The notes beneath the pieces were generated by a model, which was not told where the DNA came from, did not search any database, and was given only the letters and a program-made list of their open reading frames with translations. Positions 26,460 to 38,327 of a stretch of 64,000 bases of DNA are shown here, piece by piece. The stretch covers positions 6,262,001 through 6,326,000 of the forward strand of contig NC_067205.1 of NCBI RefSeq assembly GCF_026262505.1, in the 5' to 3' direction. Both the position numbers and the translations under genes were made by a program. The stretch is from Trichomonas vaginalis G3 (Eukaryota > Parabasalia > Trichomonadida > Trichomonadidae). How positions within the stretch are numbered: position 1 is the stretch's first letter; each line of letters opens with the position of its first letter.

Positions 26460-28480
26460 ATGCACTCCTGACGGTCGCAGTGTCTCATTCTGGGAGCCAT
26501 TGCCTGTGCATGTCTCCCAGAATGGCATACTGTTCCGCATTCATAACTTGAATGCGGAACTTTGACCGACAAGAGTGCATTGTGCACTCTTGTTGGTCTG
26601 CATGTGTCATTCCGGGAGACATTGCCTGTGCATGTCTCCCAGAATGGCATATTCCGCATTCATACTTGAAAACTTTGACCGACAAGAGTGCATTGTGCAC
26701 TCTTGTTGGTCTGCATGTGTCATTCCGGGAGACATTGCCTGTGCATGTCTCCCAGAATGAAACAATTTATTGCAATCAGAATACGATTGCAAAACTTTGA
26801 CCGACAAGAGTGCATTGTGCACTCTTGTTTGTCATCCACTATGATACTTAGAGAAAATACTTTACTTACATTATTTAAAATATTAATTTCCCTATTTAAT
26901 ATTTATTTATTATTTTTTGTGCTTTATATTCCCTATGGCATGTACTGAACTATTTTATAGACTCTACCGAGCTATCTCCACATATAAACATTTGACAATA
27001 ACACATATATACTCTCTTCATATTCTAGTCTCATGACATATTATTGCAAAAGCTATATTTATACAGCATACCTCATAAAGTCTCATTATATCCCTATCTA
27101 AGCGTTCAAAACCTATTTTCCCCACGTAATCTGATTCTTCAGGCTCCGCTGATTCGATTTCTGCTGTCAGATCGTGAAAATATGAATCACATAACAAGAT
27201 AAACACAAGTTACCCAACTTGATATTTTCCGTAAAAAAACTCTTTAAGTTCATGTTCAAACAACATCATTTTAGAAAAATTCAATTTTTTCCAAAAGTGT
27301 GTGAATTCAAAAAGTCACAATATATCTAGTTATTACCCAGTATTAATTTTTTAATTTAGTTTTTGAGATATTCATTTTATAATACGTATTATTCAGAAAA
27401 TTAAATACATTTGTAAGGGAAAACGGAATTAATAACAAATATATGAATATCGTGGAAGAGTCAATTTGAAGAAAACATTATTATTTTGGATTTGTGTTTA
27501 TCTTGTTATGTGATTCATATTTTCACGATCTGACAGCAGAAATCGAATCAGCGGAGCCTGAAGAATCAGATTACGTGGGGAAAATAGGTTTTGAACGCTT
27601 AGATAGGGATATAATGAGACTTTATGAGGTATGCTGTATAAATATAGCTTTTGCAATAATATGTCATGAGACTAGAATATGAAGAGAGTATATATGTGTT
27701 ATTGTCAAATGTTTATATGTGGAGATAGCTCGGTAGAGTCTATAAAATAGTTCAGTACATGCCATAGGGAATATAAAGCACAAAAAATAATAAATAAATA
27801 TTAAATAGGGAAATTAATATTTTAAATAATGTAAGTAAAGTATTTTCTCTAAGTATCATAGTGGATGACAAACAAGAGTGCACAATGCACTCTTGTCGGT
27901 CAAAGTTCCGCATTCAAGTTATGAATGCAACAGTATGCCATTCTGGGAGACATGCACAGGCAATGTCTCCCGGAATGACACATGCAGACCAACAAGAGTG
28001 CACAATGCACTCTTGTCGGTCAAAGTTCCGCATTCAAGTTATGAATGCGGAACAGTATGCCATTCTGGGAGACATGCACAGGCAATGTCTCCCGGAATGA
28101 CACATGCAGACCAACAAGAGTGCACAATGCACTCTTGTCGGTCAAAGTTTGCATCGTATTCTGATTGCAATAAAGTTCATTCTGGGAGACATGCACAGGC
28201 AATGTCTCCCGGAATGACACATGCAGACCAACAAGAGTGCACAATGCACTCTTGTCGGTCAAAGTTCCGCATTCAAGTTATGAATGCGGAACAGTATGCC
28301 ATTCTGGGAGACATGCACAGGCAATGTCTCCCGGAATGACACATGCAGACCAACAAGAGTGCACAATGCACTCTTGTCGGTCAAAGTTCCGCATTCGTAT
28401 TCTGAATGCAATATGCCATTCTGGGAGACATGCACAGGCAATGTCTCCCGGAATGACACATGCAGACCAACAAGAGTGAA
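26460..28480. mobile_element. 2-kb foldback element with arrays of three-hairpin units
   Basis: The right arm (27868-28480) holds about five copies of a unit of about 120 bp. Each unit has three inverted repeats: CAAGAGTGCA-CAA-TGCACTCTTG; TTCCGCATTC..GAATGCGGAA; and CATTCTGGGAGACAT..ATGTCTCCCGGAATG. The left arm (26460-26835) has about three units in the opposite orientation. Inward of the arrays, 26822-27200 and 27490-27880 are inverted copies, with the centre near 27345. No transposase. Many short frames here are repeat artefacts. Confidence 0.75.
27018..27682. repeat. Inverted pair of an identical 62-codon frame in the foldback arms
   Basis: The same 62-codon frame (MFILLCDSYFHDLTAEIESA and onward) lies at 27018-27206 (minus) and 27494-27682 (plus). 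Its charged middle (ESAEPEESDYVGKIGFERLD) reads like real protein, unlike the surrounding AT-rich sequence, and it is followed by GAG then GTATGC, a trichomonad-like 5' splice-site string. It may be a captured fragment of a host gene; not recognised. Confidence 0.4.
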
Positions 28481-30101
28481 CAATCCGCTTTCTCCTTTGA
28501 AATCCAACATTCTAATCACATCTACATTAATAAATTGTTATAAAATACTAATCAAAGATCCAATACAATTCTACTATCTTATCACACATTACCAATGTTA
28601 ACACCTCTTATAACTTAAATTATTTCATAAAATTTGTTTTTATATCTTATTATTTTCTCATAATGCTTCTAATACATCTCTAATTTCTTACATTCAAACA
28701 CCAATATCGTCATACTATCATAAGCACTTAATTTTTTCAAATTTTAGACTTAAATTTGAGCTACATTTTCATTATCATTTTTAGCCTTAAGCTTCTATAA
28801 GGTTATAATACATTATCGTAATATTCTAATATTTATGATTCTTACTACTCAATTCAATATAATCATATAAGTCACTCATAATCAGGAGCATAATTTAAAA
28901 ATCTATAGCTCATATTTTGACAATTATATATATAGATGATGCATATTGCAATTCCGGTTTCAACACGATCAAATGTCAAACCATGATAAAATATATATCA
29001 ATTTACAAAATATCGATTAACATTAGAATCCATATCTAATTCCATCAATGCACAAGTTGTAAATGCTTAATTCATCTTTGAGAAACGTGAATAGCACAAT
29101 TTTATAAGATTATTTGTTGAATATTTAAAATATAAGCCAAATCGAATCTGCTGTATATTACTTTAGTTTATAATTGAATGTTAAATGTGCTCAGATAAAT
29201 ATTTGAGTCAGATATCGCATTTTCTAATTTCAAAATTTATCTCATGAAGTTAGAATTTATTTGATCATACAACATCATATTAGTCAAACTAGAGTTCAAT
29301 CGCGATTCCAAAATGGAACAATTGCTTGTTTTATCAAAATGTTAAAATATTAATCTAAAAAACTTAATATCTAACCAAAACATTCTAGAAATATCATATA
29401 CAGGTATATGCAATCTAAATGCACACGAAATACTGAAAATTAAAAAGAATATTTATGAGATTATTAAATCTTATGCATTTCAATGAAGAGTCGATAATTA
29501 TCCTCTATAGGTTATATATCAACATATGAGTTTTTGGATTGACCACTACTATACTAATGTGATCAACTTAATCTGATTTCTTGAATTTTCATTTGAAGCA
29601 TTCGCAGTAGTAGGAGTACCTTCATATATTAACATATTAAAAAATTGCGCCCAGATTCGCAGTTTAATCATGATTTTAAGATTGCATTAGATTTCGAAAT
29701 GCAGAAAAAAATCACTTTAGATTCCCTTCAAACTCTAAGCATAAGCATGTCTCTATATGAGGAAACTATTTGAGCTATTCATTTGGCGGCCCAAAAACTC
29801 ATGTTGCCTGAGCGCAGAAAATACCAATTTTTGGACCCTGGGTAGGGGGTCATGCATGTTTTCTAAATGTTGGAAAAGTAGGGTAATCGTAATAGAATTT
29901 TAATAATATATTTAAAGAGTTATGTGTTTAAGGGTGTAATTATTATTTTATGATATTCTTTCACATTTCCTGAAAACAGTTTTATTTTATGTGTCTCTTC
30001 AGATCTGTATTGGACATTTTGAGTGAATGTCAGAAAGTGGTAAGTAATCCTTTAAAATTAGCTTATACCATAAACAATATTTTGAAAGTTGCCGGATATT
30101 A
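28481..30101. other. Gene-free AT-rich stretch
   Basis: About 1.6 kb with no convincing coding frame on either strand and no obvious repeat; a slightly GC-richer patch lies at 29785-29880. It separates the foldback element from the DDE_4 transposon. Confidence 0.6.
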
Positions 30102-30334
30102 GGCAAAATCGCAACCGAATTTTTAAATCTCGATCGCAAAGAAAAATTTCGATTTTTTATAAAATCGCGAACTTCTGAAAAATTGCGAACAGAAAAAAAT
30201 CGCGATTGTTTTTGAAATCGCGTTTTATTAGAAGTACGCGATTTTATAAAAAATCGAAATTAGATTAAAATATAGCGTCTAAAACCAAATTGCGAACAAG
30301 TTATGTATTGATTAAGAAAAATATATTTAAGATG

Positions 30335-30517
30335 AAGAATTGCTTGCTATGATGTACTGATTCATGATCAGTACATCATAGCAAGCAATTCTTTACATGA
30401 AGTTCGAAAACTTGGGTGCAATCAGATCTGATTGCACCCAAGTTTTCGAACTTTGTATAGGGAATTAAAGGGTGAGAGATATATAGTCTATCTATATATC
30501 TCTCACCCTTTAATTCC
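30335..30517. repeat. Three consecutive perfect long hairpins
   Basis: 30335-30393: 27-bp stem, loop TCATG. 30400-30453: a 54-bp perfect palindrome with no loop, centre CAGATCTG. 30461-30517: 26-bp stem, loop TCTAT. The three stems have unrelated sequences but nearly equal length, spaced by 6-7 bp. All pairs are perfect on reading. They lie about 230 bp inside the left end of the DDE_4 transposon. Confidence 0.9.
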
Positions 30518-31683
30518 ACCTCTGTAAGCGATAAAATTTTATCAAATATTTTATACTACGAGAAATTATGGCTTTGTTTCATAGACGTATTGAATTTACC
30601 GATTGTGTTAAAAGAGATCGCTTAATCTTTAAATTTATTAAGTTAATCAAATTTTTGATTAAACGCAACGATGTTTTGTGAAATCAAAACGATAAATATT
30701 CAATGCAAACGCACCTGAGCTATGTTCCTTTATTGCAGCCATTAAACATTTGTCTGGCTCACAATTTGAGAGCACTTCACCTAAATAATGCTATAATGAA
30801 AATTGAATTAATAAAAATCGTTTCTTCAAATAAACTTCACAAATATATTATCATTATGTGAATTTTTACTTATAAAATTAAATACATATTTAGTTTCTAG
30901 TATTTTTTTTTCTATTGTCATTCAAAATATAGCTACAAAACGAAGAACCATAATTTTGATAAACACTAAATGATAATATGATTTATAATATAAATAAAAT
31001 ATTTTCAAGTCCAATAAATCAAAATTGATATTTTTAAAAAAACTAATTAAGAATTCAGTGATAATTTTATCAAATATTACAAGACAATATGATTTATAAG
31101 CAGAATAAAATATTTATTATTAAATTTGAAAAAACACTTTTTTATAAAAAAAAATTCGGGCTATTTATCTTATATATATATTATACAATGATTTGACATA
31201 TATAGTATAATAGAAATATCATAAAAACTAACATCCATTCGAATAAAATATATTTTGTCCATTTACGAGTCATCAGCAATATAAGTTATACTATAATTTT
31301 CCACTTTACATCCAGAACTAGTGCATATCGATGGCTTCGATGGCGTTTTATCGATTTATCACAGGCGAAATCATTATCAAGAAGTCATCGGCAGCCATTT
31401 CATTCTAGAATATCGAACTATTTGCTTACAATTTAATTTAAAATCATCTGATAATTTTATATTTTATAGGTGTTATATTCACAATGATATATATTTTATA
31501 ATATTGAACATGAGTTGAACAAATCTCCACCTTACTGAAATAATATATGTTAATTGAATTCTTATAGGTCTATTGAAATCATATATGTCTATTGAAATAT
31601 TGTATGCCTATTGAAATTTTATATATCTTTAGAAAAATTGTAAAATAATTCAAATTTTCAAGAAAGAGCATTTGACTTCATTT
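30518..31683. other. Non-coding 5' region of the transposase gene
   Basis: AT-rich, no gene. Near 31560-31620 there are three TATTGAAAT(A/C)-type repeats (CTATTGAAATC, CTATTGAAATA, CTATTGAAATT). TTCATTTATG overlaps the start codon at 31684 and resembles the trichomonad initiator (TCAYTWYTCATTA family) only loosely. Confidence 0.4.
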
Positions 31684-33033
31684 ATGAATAAGAAAAAAGG
31701 TCATTCGTCCTCAAGCCAAAGAGCTGCTCAATCAGCATCACAGAGGACCCAAGCTCCAAGTACTACGCCTGTACAAAGTCATTCATCACATCAGAATACT
31801 GCGCCTGCACAGAGTATTTCACCACATCAAAATACCACGCCCGTACAAATTGATCCACCACATCAAAATACCACGCCCGTACCAAATCCTGAACCACTTC
31901 AAGATACAGATGATCCAATAGCATTTTTTGCTCAAAGGGAAATCGATTACATCGCCACTTTTGCTGACGCTCCAATAATTCCAGATCCTCCAAAAAAACA
32001 AAAAGAACCACTTAAAATAAGAATAGAAGAAATTTTACACAATGACGATAATAATACATTAATTAAATTAACAAATCTTACGTGCAAAGATTTTCGAGAT
32101 CTTATAAGACTTTTCATCCCTTCAATTGAATTACATCATTATAAGAATACTAGGGTTTCAATGGAAGCACGTTTATTAATTACATTAACATGGCTTAAAC
32201 ACGCTCCTGGATTCGAAGAATTGGCCGATAAATTCGGTATCAAAAAGACACACACAAGGCAAATTATCATTGATGTGATCGATGCAATTGGTTCTAAAAT
32301 CGGCCGAGAATATGTGAAATGGCGATCATTTATTAAATGGGATGATCGCGAAAAATCAAAAGAATATCCTTATATGTTGGGAGCACTTGATGCCACAGTT
32401 CAAGAGATACCCAGAAGTGCCAATCAAGAAAAATATTATTCAGGCAAACATAAAATATGCTGCATCAAAACTCAGTGCTTTGTAAGCCCAAAAGGATTTC
32501 TTTTACATTATTCCAAACCAATCAGAGGAAAGAGACATGATTTTCATTTGTTTAGGAAATCCAACACATTGATAAGCAAATTAAAAGCAGAAGCAGATAA
32601 GATGAAAGCAGAAATCGATCAAATACCAGTCCTTTTGGCAGACTCTGGCTATCAAGGAATTCATCAAATTATTCCATGGGCATTAATTCCATACAAGCGC
32701 AGAAAAAATAGCGAATTAACTGCTGAGCAGAAGACATTCAATAAAAAATTGTCAAGCAGCAGAATAATTGTGGAAAATTACTTCTCCAGACTCAAACAAT
32801 ATTGGAGAGTAATTGGAGGAAAGTGGCCCTTACATGTTGATAATGATCTCACTTTTTATCACAAAACATTTGGCATGTGCGCTGGCTTGACAAACAAACT
32901 CTTGTACAGGAGGCCACTTCGTAAAGGCGCAGAAAAATGGGATTTCCTTGACTTAGACAGCATGGATGAAACAACAGATGCATATAATTACACAGATTCA
33001 GCTTCAGAGAGTGATAGCGCCAACTTATATTGA
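31684..33033 (+). CDS. DDE_4-type transposase, 449 aa
   Basis: The first ATG of the frame is at 31684. Residues 1-90 are a Ser/Gln/Pro/Thr-rich linker with repeats of the HQNTTPVQ type. A helix-turn-helix-like part follows (SMEARLLITLTWLKHAPGFE, ELADKFGIKKTHTRQIIIDV). Catalytic triad candidates: the D of YMLGALDATVQEIPR, the D of VLLADSGYQGI and the E of SSRIIVENYFSRLKQYWRVI, as in DDE_4 transposases of the PIF/Harbinger-ISL2EU-IS5 group. The C-terminal tail is acidic. The frame is whole, so the element may be autonomous, although the second protein usual for Harbinger elements is not seen. Confidence 0.82.
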   Translation: MNKKKGHSSSSQRAAQSASQRTQAPSTTPVQSHSSHQNTAPAQSISPHQNTTPVQIDPPHQNTTPVPNPEPLQDTDDPIAFFAQREIDYIATFADAPIIPDPPKKQKEPLKIRIEEILHNDDNNTLIKLTNLTCKDFRDLIRLFIPSIELHHYKNTRVSMEARLLITLTWLKHAPGFEELADKFGIKKTHTRQIIIDVIDAIGSKIGREYVKWRSFIKWDDREKSKEYPYMLGALDATVQEIPRSANQEKYYSGKHKICCIKTQCFVSPKGFLLHYSKPIRGKRHDFHLFRKSNTLISKLKAEADKMKAEIDQIPVLLADSGYQGIHQIIPWALIPYKRRKNSELTAEQKTFNKKLSSSRIIVENYFSRLKQYWRVIGGKWPLHVDNDLTFYHKTFGMCAGLTNKLLYRRPLRKGAEKWDFLDLDSMDETTDAYNYTDSASESDSANLY

Positions 33034-35200
33034 GTAAAAAAATATCTTTTATATTAATATAATTTTTATTCAACATAAAAAAATATTAAATAATAAAAAT
33101 ATTTTTTTAATATTTGCTAATGTCAAAAATGATTGAAAAGTGACGGCGGTTTGCGGTTTGACATGATATGAGTTGATTGGATATTTTATTTTTGTTCACC
33201 TGAAAGATATTATTGGATATTATTGAAATAATTGTAATAAAAGCAATATTAGTAATGATTGTCAAAATTTGTTTGAAATGTGACAACGGTTTGCGGTTTG
33301 ACATCTTATTTGTTAATACATTTCAAACGAATTTTGACAATCATTACTAACATTGATACACTTCCAATAATTACATTGTTGATCCACTTCCATCACTAAC
33401 ATTGTTGATTCATTTCCAGTATTTGAGTTGCTTATCCACTACTATTATTGACGTTGTTAATTTACCTCCATTAATTGCATTGTTGATCCAGCTCCATAAT
33501 AAACATTGTTGAACCATATCCATAATAAACATTGTTAAGCCATTTCCAGTATTTGAATTATTGACCCACTCCCATTATTAATATTGTTGATCTACCTCCA
33601 TTAATGTTAAAATTGTTGATACGCATTCCTTAATATATTTATTTTAATTTGTTGTTAACTAAATAAAACCTCCTAAATAATAACTAAAAGAACCTGCATT
33701 ATCTCTGAATATACTCATTTTTAATTAAATACTTATTATTGTGATTATTTATTTTTATATTATAGTTAAACCTAATTAAATGAACTCACAATACATTAAA
33801 ACACTTTATAATTACAAATGGATAATAAATTATTGACCAATTCTCATTTCTAAGTAACGAAATCAAAAATGTGAATTATATCAATATGACACTTTTAACC
33901 TTTTTTAATCCGAAAAATCCAAAATACAATTTATACACATATTTAAGCAATATAATTATATATGTGATGATAGATCTCCATGATCAGAGTTTCGAGTTTT
34001 ATTGAGTATTCATTGGACATCAAAGTTGAATCAAAGCAGCAAAAGTGAAATTTTCCGAGGAAATTTTGATGTAGCGAATTTTTTGTGTGAGCATTAATAG
34101 ATCGAAATCACAAGAGAATATAATACCTCGCTACATATACTATTATATTATCATGTGAAATAAGAATGTTGAATCAATATCAACTGAGATATAATAGTAT
34201 ATAAAAAGTATTTTTATCATAGCTAAAAAAGAGATTTTTCACATGACAAAATTCTCAATGGAGAAAAACCATCTATATCCTACATATAACGTATAACGCA
34301 TTGTTTTATACTTAAACACTTCTCTATGGATATATCTTGCGTAACATATATCTATCAGACTCGCTCATTTATTAAGCTATTAATAAAAATAGTATTCCAT
34401 GAAAATCGTTTTCCATTATATTATCCGTGAAATGCGGTGTAAACTTCACAATTCTCCGCTTCGGACGGAAAGAATTGTGTAGCCACACACACTTGTCATG
34501 CATAATTGTGTATTAAGCAAAACGAAAGCATTCACGATACAAATCTGTTAATTATGAATACTTTGATTTGACATTGAATATCTCATATCGAGATTTGAGA
34601 TATCAAAAGCAAATTTTGATTTTTTATTATACAATTTATATTTGTAGTCTAATTATTATAGATATCATCAAAATATTGTGAAAGCACAATTTTTGGACCA
34701 GAAATTTTATAAAATATTCAAAAGCTCAATTTTTCGAAAGTATTAGATAGCTATTATATTTGACATTGAATGCAAATATACTGTATGTGATTTTTATGAA
34801 TATTTGTATTAGATTATTTGCGATCTGAAAAAAAAAATTGAATTTACTAATATTTGTTCTATTTATATAATATACTCGGGCATTATATTATGATTAGAAT
34901 ACAATTGCTAAAATCGAGTCTAATATTTTAGAATATTTTTTTAAGATATTTGGGATTGAGTATTCATACTATGTGATTTTCATAACCAATGAATGTGCCC
35001 TACAGTATAAGTAAATATAAGAATAATTTTTTTCAATTTGATATCTTTTTTTAAAAAAGTGTGATTTTCACAAAAAAAGTGTTATAGTAGTAGGATTATA
35101 GTCCATACAATACTATTGTAATCTCTTTTCTCGAATTTAATTTTTCAATTAGCAATTCGAGAAAAAAAATATTACTTAAAGGACGACTTATCACTCCGAA
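33034..35200. repeat. Non-coding interior of the DDE_4 transposon with local repeats
   Basis: GGTTTGCGGTTTGACAT occurs at about 33148 and 33288. An arm AGTAATGATTGTCAAAATTT (about 33249) pairs with its reverse complement near 33330-33350, giving a hairpin of about 31 bp. 33350-33620 is a degenerate repeat of about 30 bp (ACATTGTTGATCCACTTCCA type). A small stem with CCG-CTTCGGA-CGG lies near 34467. No coding gene seen from 33640 to 35200. Confidence 0.6.
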
Positions 35201-35527
35201 AAAGACCAAAATTAAGGACGTGATTTTTTTGAAAGTTCGCGATTTTTCAAAAAGTCGCAATTTTTTCCCGAATCGCGATTTTTTAAAAAAATCGAAATTT
35301 ATCGTTCAAATCGCGATTTATTAATAAATCGCGAAAAAATTCTGTTCGCGATTTTTTAAAAATCGCGATTTAAGCTAAAAATCACAATTTATCATCAAAA
35401 TCTAGATTTAAAAATTCGGTTGCGATTTTGCCTATTCTTTGTTCAGACAAAAAAGATGAAATGAAGAATATTTGGTAAATTCTGATTTGGTGATGATAAA
35501 TTATATGAGGAATATAACAATATTTCT

Positions 35528-36507
35528 TCAAACTGTAAAAGAAATGTTTATTAAATTACAAGATAAAAGAGAAAAATTAATATATTTTGGTTTTTCATCA
35601 ATATCTGAAATATGATTTTCTTTTCCAATGATGAAGTACTTACAATAATCATTGTTAGATAAAGATTTTATTAAGTTTTTGATTTCAACTGATCCTGTTG
35701 TTGTTGGATTTTCTACATCAATGAAACAATTATCAACTATGATTGTGCCTCCATCATATGCATCGAAATAATTCTGAGAAATGTTGTTATTTGATAAACA
35801 ACAATATTTTAAAAATAGTGGTACATTGTTTGTAAAAATTAAAATGTCATCAGTAATATTTTGGAAATTTGTTGATTCATAACTAATTGTTGATGTTGAT
35901 GATGAACAAAGATAAGCAGGGAGACGATAATATGAAGAATCATCTTTATTATCAAAAAATATTGAAAATAAAACTTTTGATTCTGATTTAAAATTATCAA
36001 ATCCAAAAATACAATATCCATAAACTATTGCATGAGAAATATTTGAATTTGAAAAATTAATTTTTCCGTTACATAGGTAAATATTGTCATATCCAAGGAA
36101 ATTTTCTCTTCCACTTTTAGTGATTGAAGATGAAAGAATTTTGTTTTGGAATGAATCTTTGTCTGAAACATCTGATAAACAATAAACTCCAGAATAACAT
36201 GATGTTAATTTGGAAGAGTCACTTATTATTCGATCTTGGACACATTCACCTTCTCTGGAGAAGTATAAACATCCTCCATTTCCTGAATTACTACAATTTG
36301 TGAATTTGGTGGTGTCAACTAAGAGTTTGGTTGTTTCTTGAGATGTATGAAAACATATGGCACCACTTGTGATCTGGTCATCAAATAGGCAGTTGCTGAC
36401 GTAGTAATTTTGATCTCCTTTAGAAAGTTTTTCTTCTTTTCCTTCCCAATTTAGTTTGGGAGGGTTTTCTAAATAATAATCAGTCCAGCCGCAATGTAAA
36501 TTGATTG
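35528..36507 (-). pseudogene. Remnant of a beta-helix-like surface protein gene
   Basis: An open stretch of about 325 codons with no methionine start, ending at the TGA at 35528-35530. It reads TNCSNSGNGGCLYFSREGEC, SSKLTSCYSGVYCLSDVSDK, NGKINFSNSNISHAIVYGYC and DAYDGGTIIVDNCFIDVEN. Repeated Asn/Ser/Gly-rich short strands with NxGGxxYF-type turns are typical of right-handed parallel beta-helix proteins, which include the large Pmp-like surface families of trichomonads. The 5' part is missing: a stop codon and unrelated AT-rich sequence lie upstream of about 36507. The remnant begins about 95 bp beyond the DDE_4 transposon's right end. The function call is tentative. Confidence 0.45.
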
Positions 36508-37310
36508 TTTATAACAAGCATTTGGCACTAAAATATTATTTTTGGATTATTTATCGTTCCGATCAAAACGATAAATATTAAAATTGAATAGTCTGAAAAT
36601 TTTTTGGTATTTTTTGATAAAAATTCCTAAATAAATCAATCTTCGGTCATTTATCATTTTTGATGACTGATTGATGTGATGACCATCAATAAGGCAATAT
36701 ATTGTTGCCTTCATTACAAGTAAATTTGATGATTCCTTTCATAAATTATTTTGATTTATCGAATTTGAGTTACAAAGTGTAAAGCATTGTCTATTCAATG
36801 TATATAGCATCTTTTATAACTATGTGAAGAACAATCATGTCTTATTTGTCATTTTTCCTTCTTAAATTAAATACTTCAAGTAAACATGAGCAAATTTCAT
36901 CATTAATGACAATCAAATATTCATATTCTATTTATGTGTATTCGATATCAATGTGGAATTTCTCATACTATCTGTTATTATCTCTCATTTTATCTTTATT
37001 TTTATAAAAATATATGTTTCGATTGTAAAAATCTAAATTATTACAACATTTGAGTTTCATTAAAAAGATTGATCGATTATGATACTTTGAATATATTTTA
37101 AGTTCATAATTAATCTATACTTAATAAAATATTCATAAAATAACGAGAAAAATAACTCATTGAAAGAGAGATTGCATAACATATATAAAGAGATATTGTG
37201 TAGTGACTTAGAATAAAACTTAAGTAGAATATGAATAAATGAATTAATAAAAAATAATATTTTTATATAAGAAACAAACAAATGAGTAAAATTTATTAAT
37301 ATATAAATAG
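36508..37310. other. Gene-free AT-rich spacer
   Basis: About 800 bp. It holds a short inverted pair (TTATCGTTCCGATCAAAACGATAA near 36550 contains TTATCGTT..AACGATAA) and otherwise no recognisable feature. It separates the beta-helix remnant from the end of the BEACH-family gene. Confidence 0.5.
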
Positions 37311-38327
37311 TTAAACATAAAGAGATAATCCGGTGCAAAAAAGACATGTGCCGTTAATGCAGCAGCGCTTGCAGCAATGACGTGAACATGATTGACATTG
37401 TTCTGATGAAATAGAGCCGCAGATAGGACATCGTGTTAATAGTTCGTGACGAAAATGTGGTGAAAGAACACCAATAGATGTCCATAATGTAACATTAAGA
37501 TCGGAGTCACTAGATGTAAAACATGTGTTACTGCCGTGGATTTGAAGAGAAACGATTTTATGTTGGTGAGGACTTTCTAATTCTTTAATTTCGATGAATG
37601 AATAATCCGCTCGATATGATGTTAAAATAATATTGCCATTAACAAAACCAACTAATGAATAGCGAATAGATTCAGAATTAGATAATCGAAAAACACTAAG
37701 TGATGATGTCTTAGATTTATTGAATTCACGATGGGCGAGATGACTGCCATTGATACTATACAAATAAAGTGAAATCTCGGTCAAAACCCAGACAAGACCA
37801 CTAGATTCATCAAATTTGGATGTAACAATGTTTTCAGAAAGATCAACTTTACAGTGGATTGTTCCTGAAAATGCATCCCAAATAACAAATGTGGATGAAT
37901 ATGATGTAACAACAATACAATCATATCCACATATGTCTGAAATAGGTTTAGATGGTAATGAAATGGCGGACAATGATGAAATCTCGGTAGGAATACCAAG
38001 TTCGTATTTGATTCGGAATGAACGTGATAAACAAAATGCATAATCAACAACTAACAACAGGCCGTTCTCAGAAAATGAAAAGCCAGTGCTGTAAACAAAT
38101 GTTGGTGATGTGCGTCGGAAAACAACATTACCATTGCGAATAGATGTAACAATGATAGACATCGATGAAATGTCAAGTTGGAAAATCAAATCACGTGAAC
38201 ATTGAAGACGATGACTCATTAATGGTGATGATCGGATACTTTCGCCATCAAAGATGACGTGCTTAGCTTTAAGAGACATGACTTGTGGAGTGATGATGTT
38301 GTGGATATTACAAATTGACTTCTTCTG
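37311..38327 (-). pseudogene. BEACH-family gene, C-terminal part (WD40 and Cys-rich finger)
   Basis: Resumes after the Mutator-like element with QKKSICNIHNIITPQVMSLK. WD40-like blades follow (LDISSMSIIVTSIRNGNVVF, DICGYDCIVVTSYSSTFVIW-DAFSG, LVWVLTEISLYLYSINGSHL, VSLQIHGSNTCFTSSDSDLN-VTLW). The last 35 residues are Cys-rich: CPICGSISSEQCQSCSRHCC and KRCCINGTCLFC, four CxxC-type pairs resembling a FYVE-like or treble-clef zinc finger, as in BEACH-WD-FYVE proteins. The reading frame of this part is undamaged. The first ten codons of the longer open frame (38357-38328) are transposon sequence. Confidence 0.75.

Larger units (their letters stand above)
30102..35432. mobile_element. 5.3-kb DDE_4 transposon (PIF/Harbinger-IS5 class)
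   Basis: Terminal inverted repeats start GGCAAAATCGCAACCGAATT (30102) and end with the reverse complement at 35432, over about 30 bp. Flanking TA on both sides fits a 2-bp target duplication. Both subterminal regions (30120-30300 and 35215-35400) are packed with AATCGCGA/TCGCGATT motifs, likely transposase-binding sites. One intact transposase gene lies inside; the rest is non-coding, including three long hairpins. An intact transposase and matching ends imply a fairly young copy. Confidence 0.8.

Noticed and set aside
26339-28601. Many Cys/His-containing short frames (CHSGRHAQAMSPGM type) resembling zinc fingers
   Set aside because: They come from the three-hairpin repeat units and are open on both strands.
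31321-31518. 65-aa frame near the DDE_4 transposase
   Set aside because: AT-rich, no domain, no promoter-like signal; likely chance.
37060-37347. 95-aa hydrophobic minus-strand frame
   Set aside because: Composition is that of AT-rich non-coding DNA and it overlaps the end of the BEACH-family gene in another frame.
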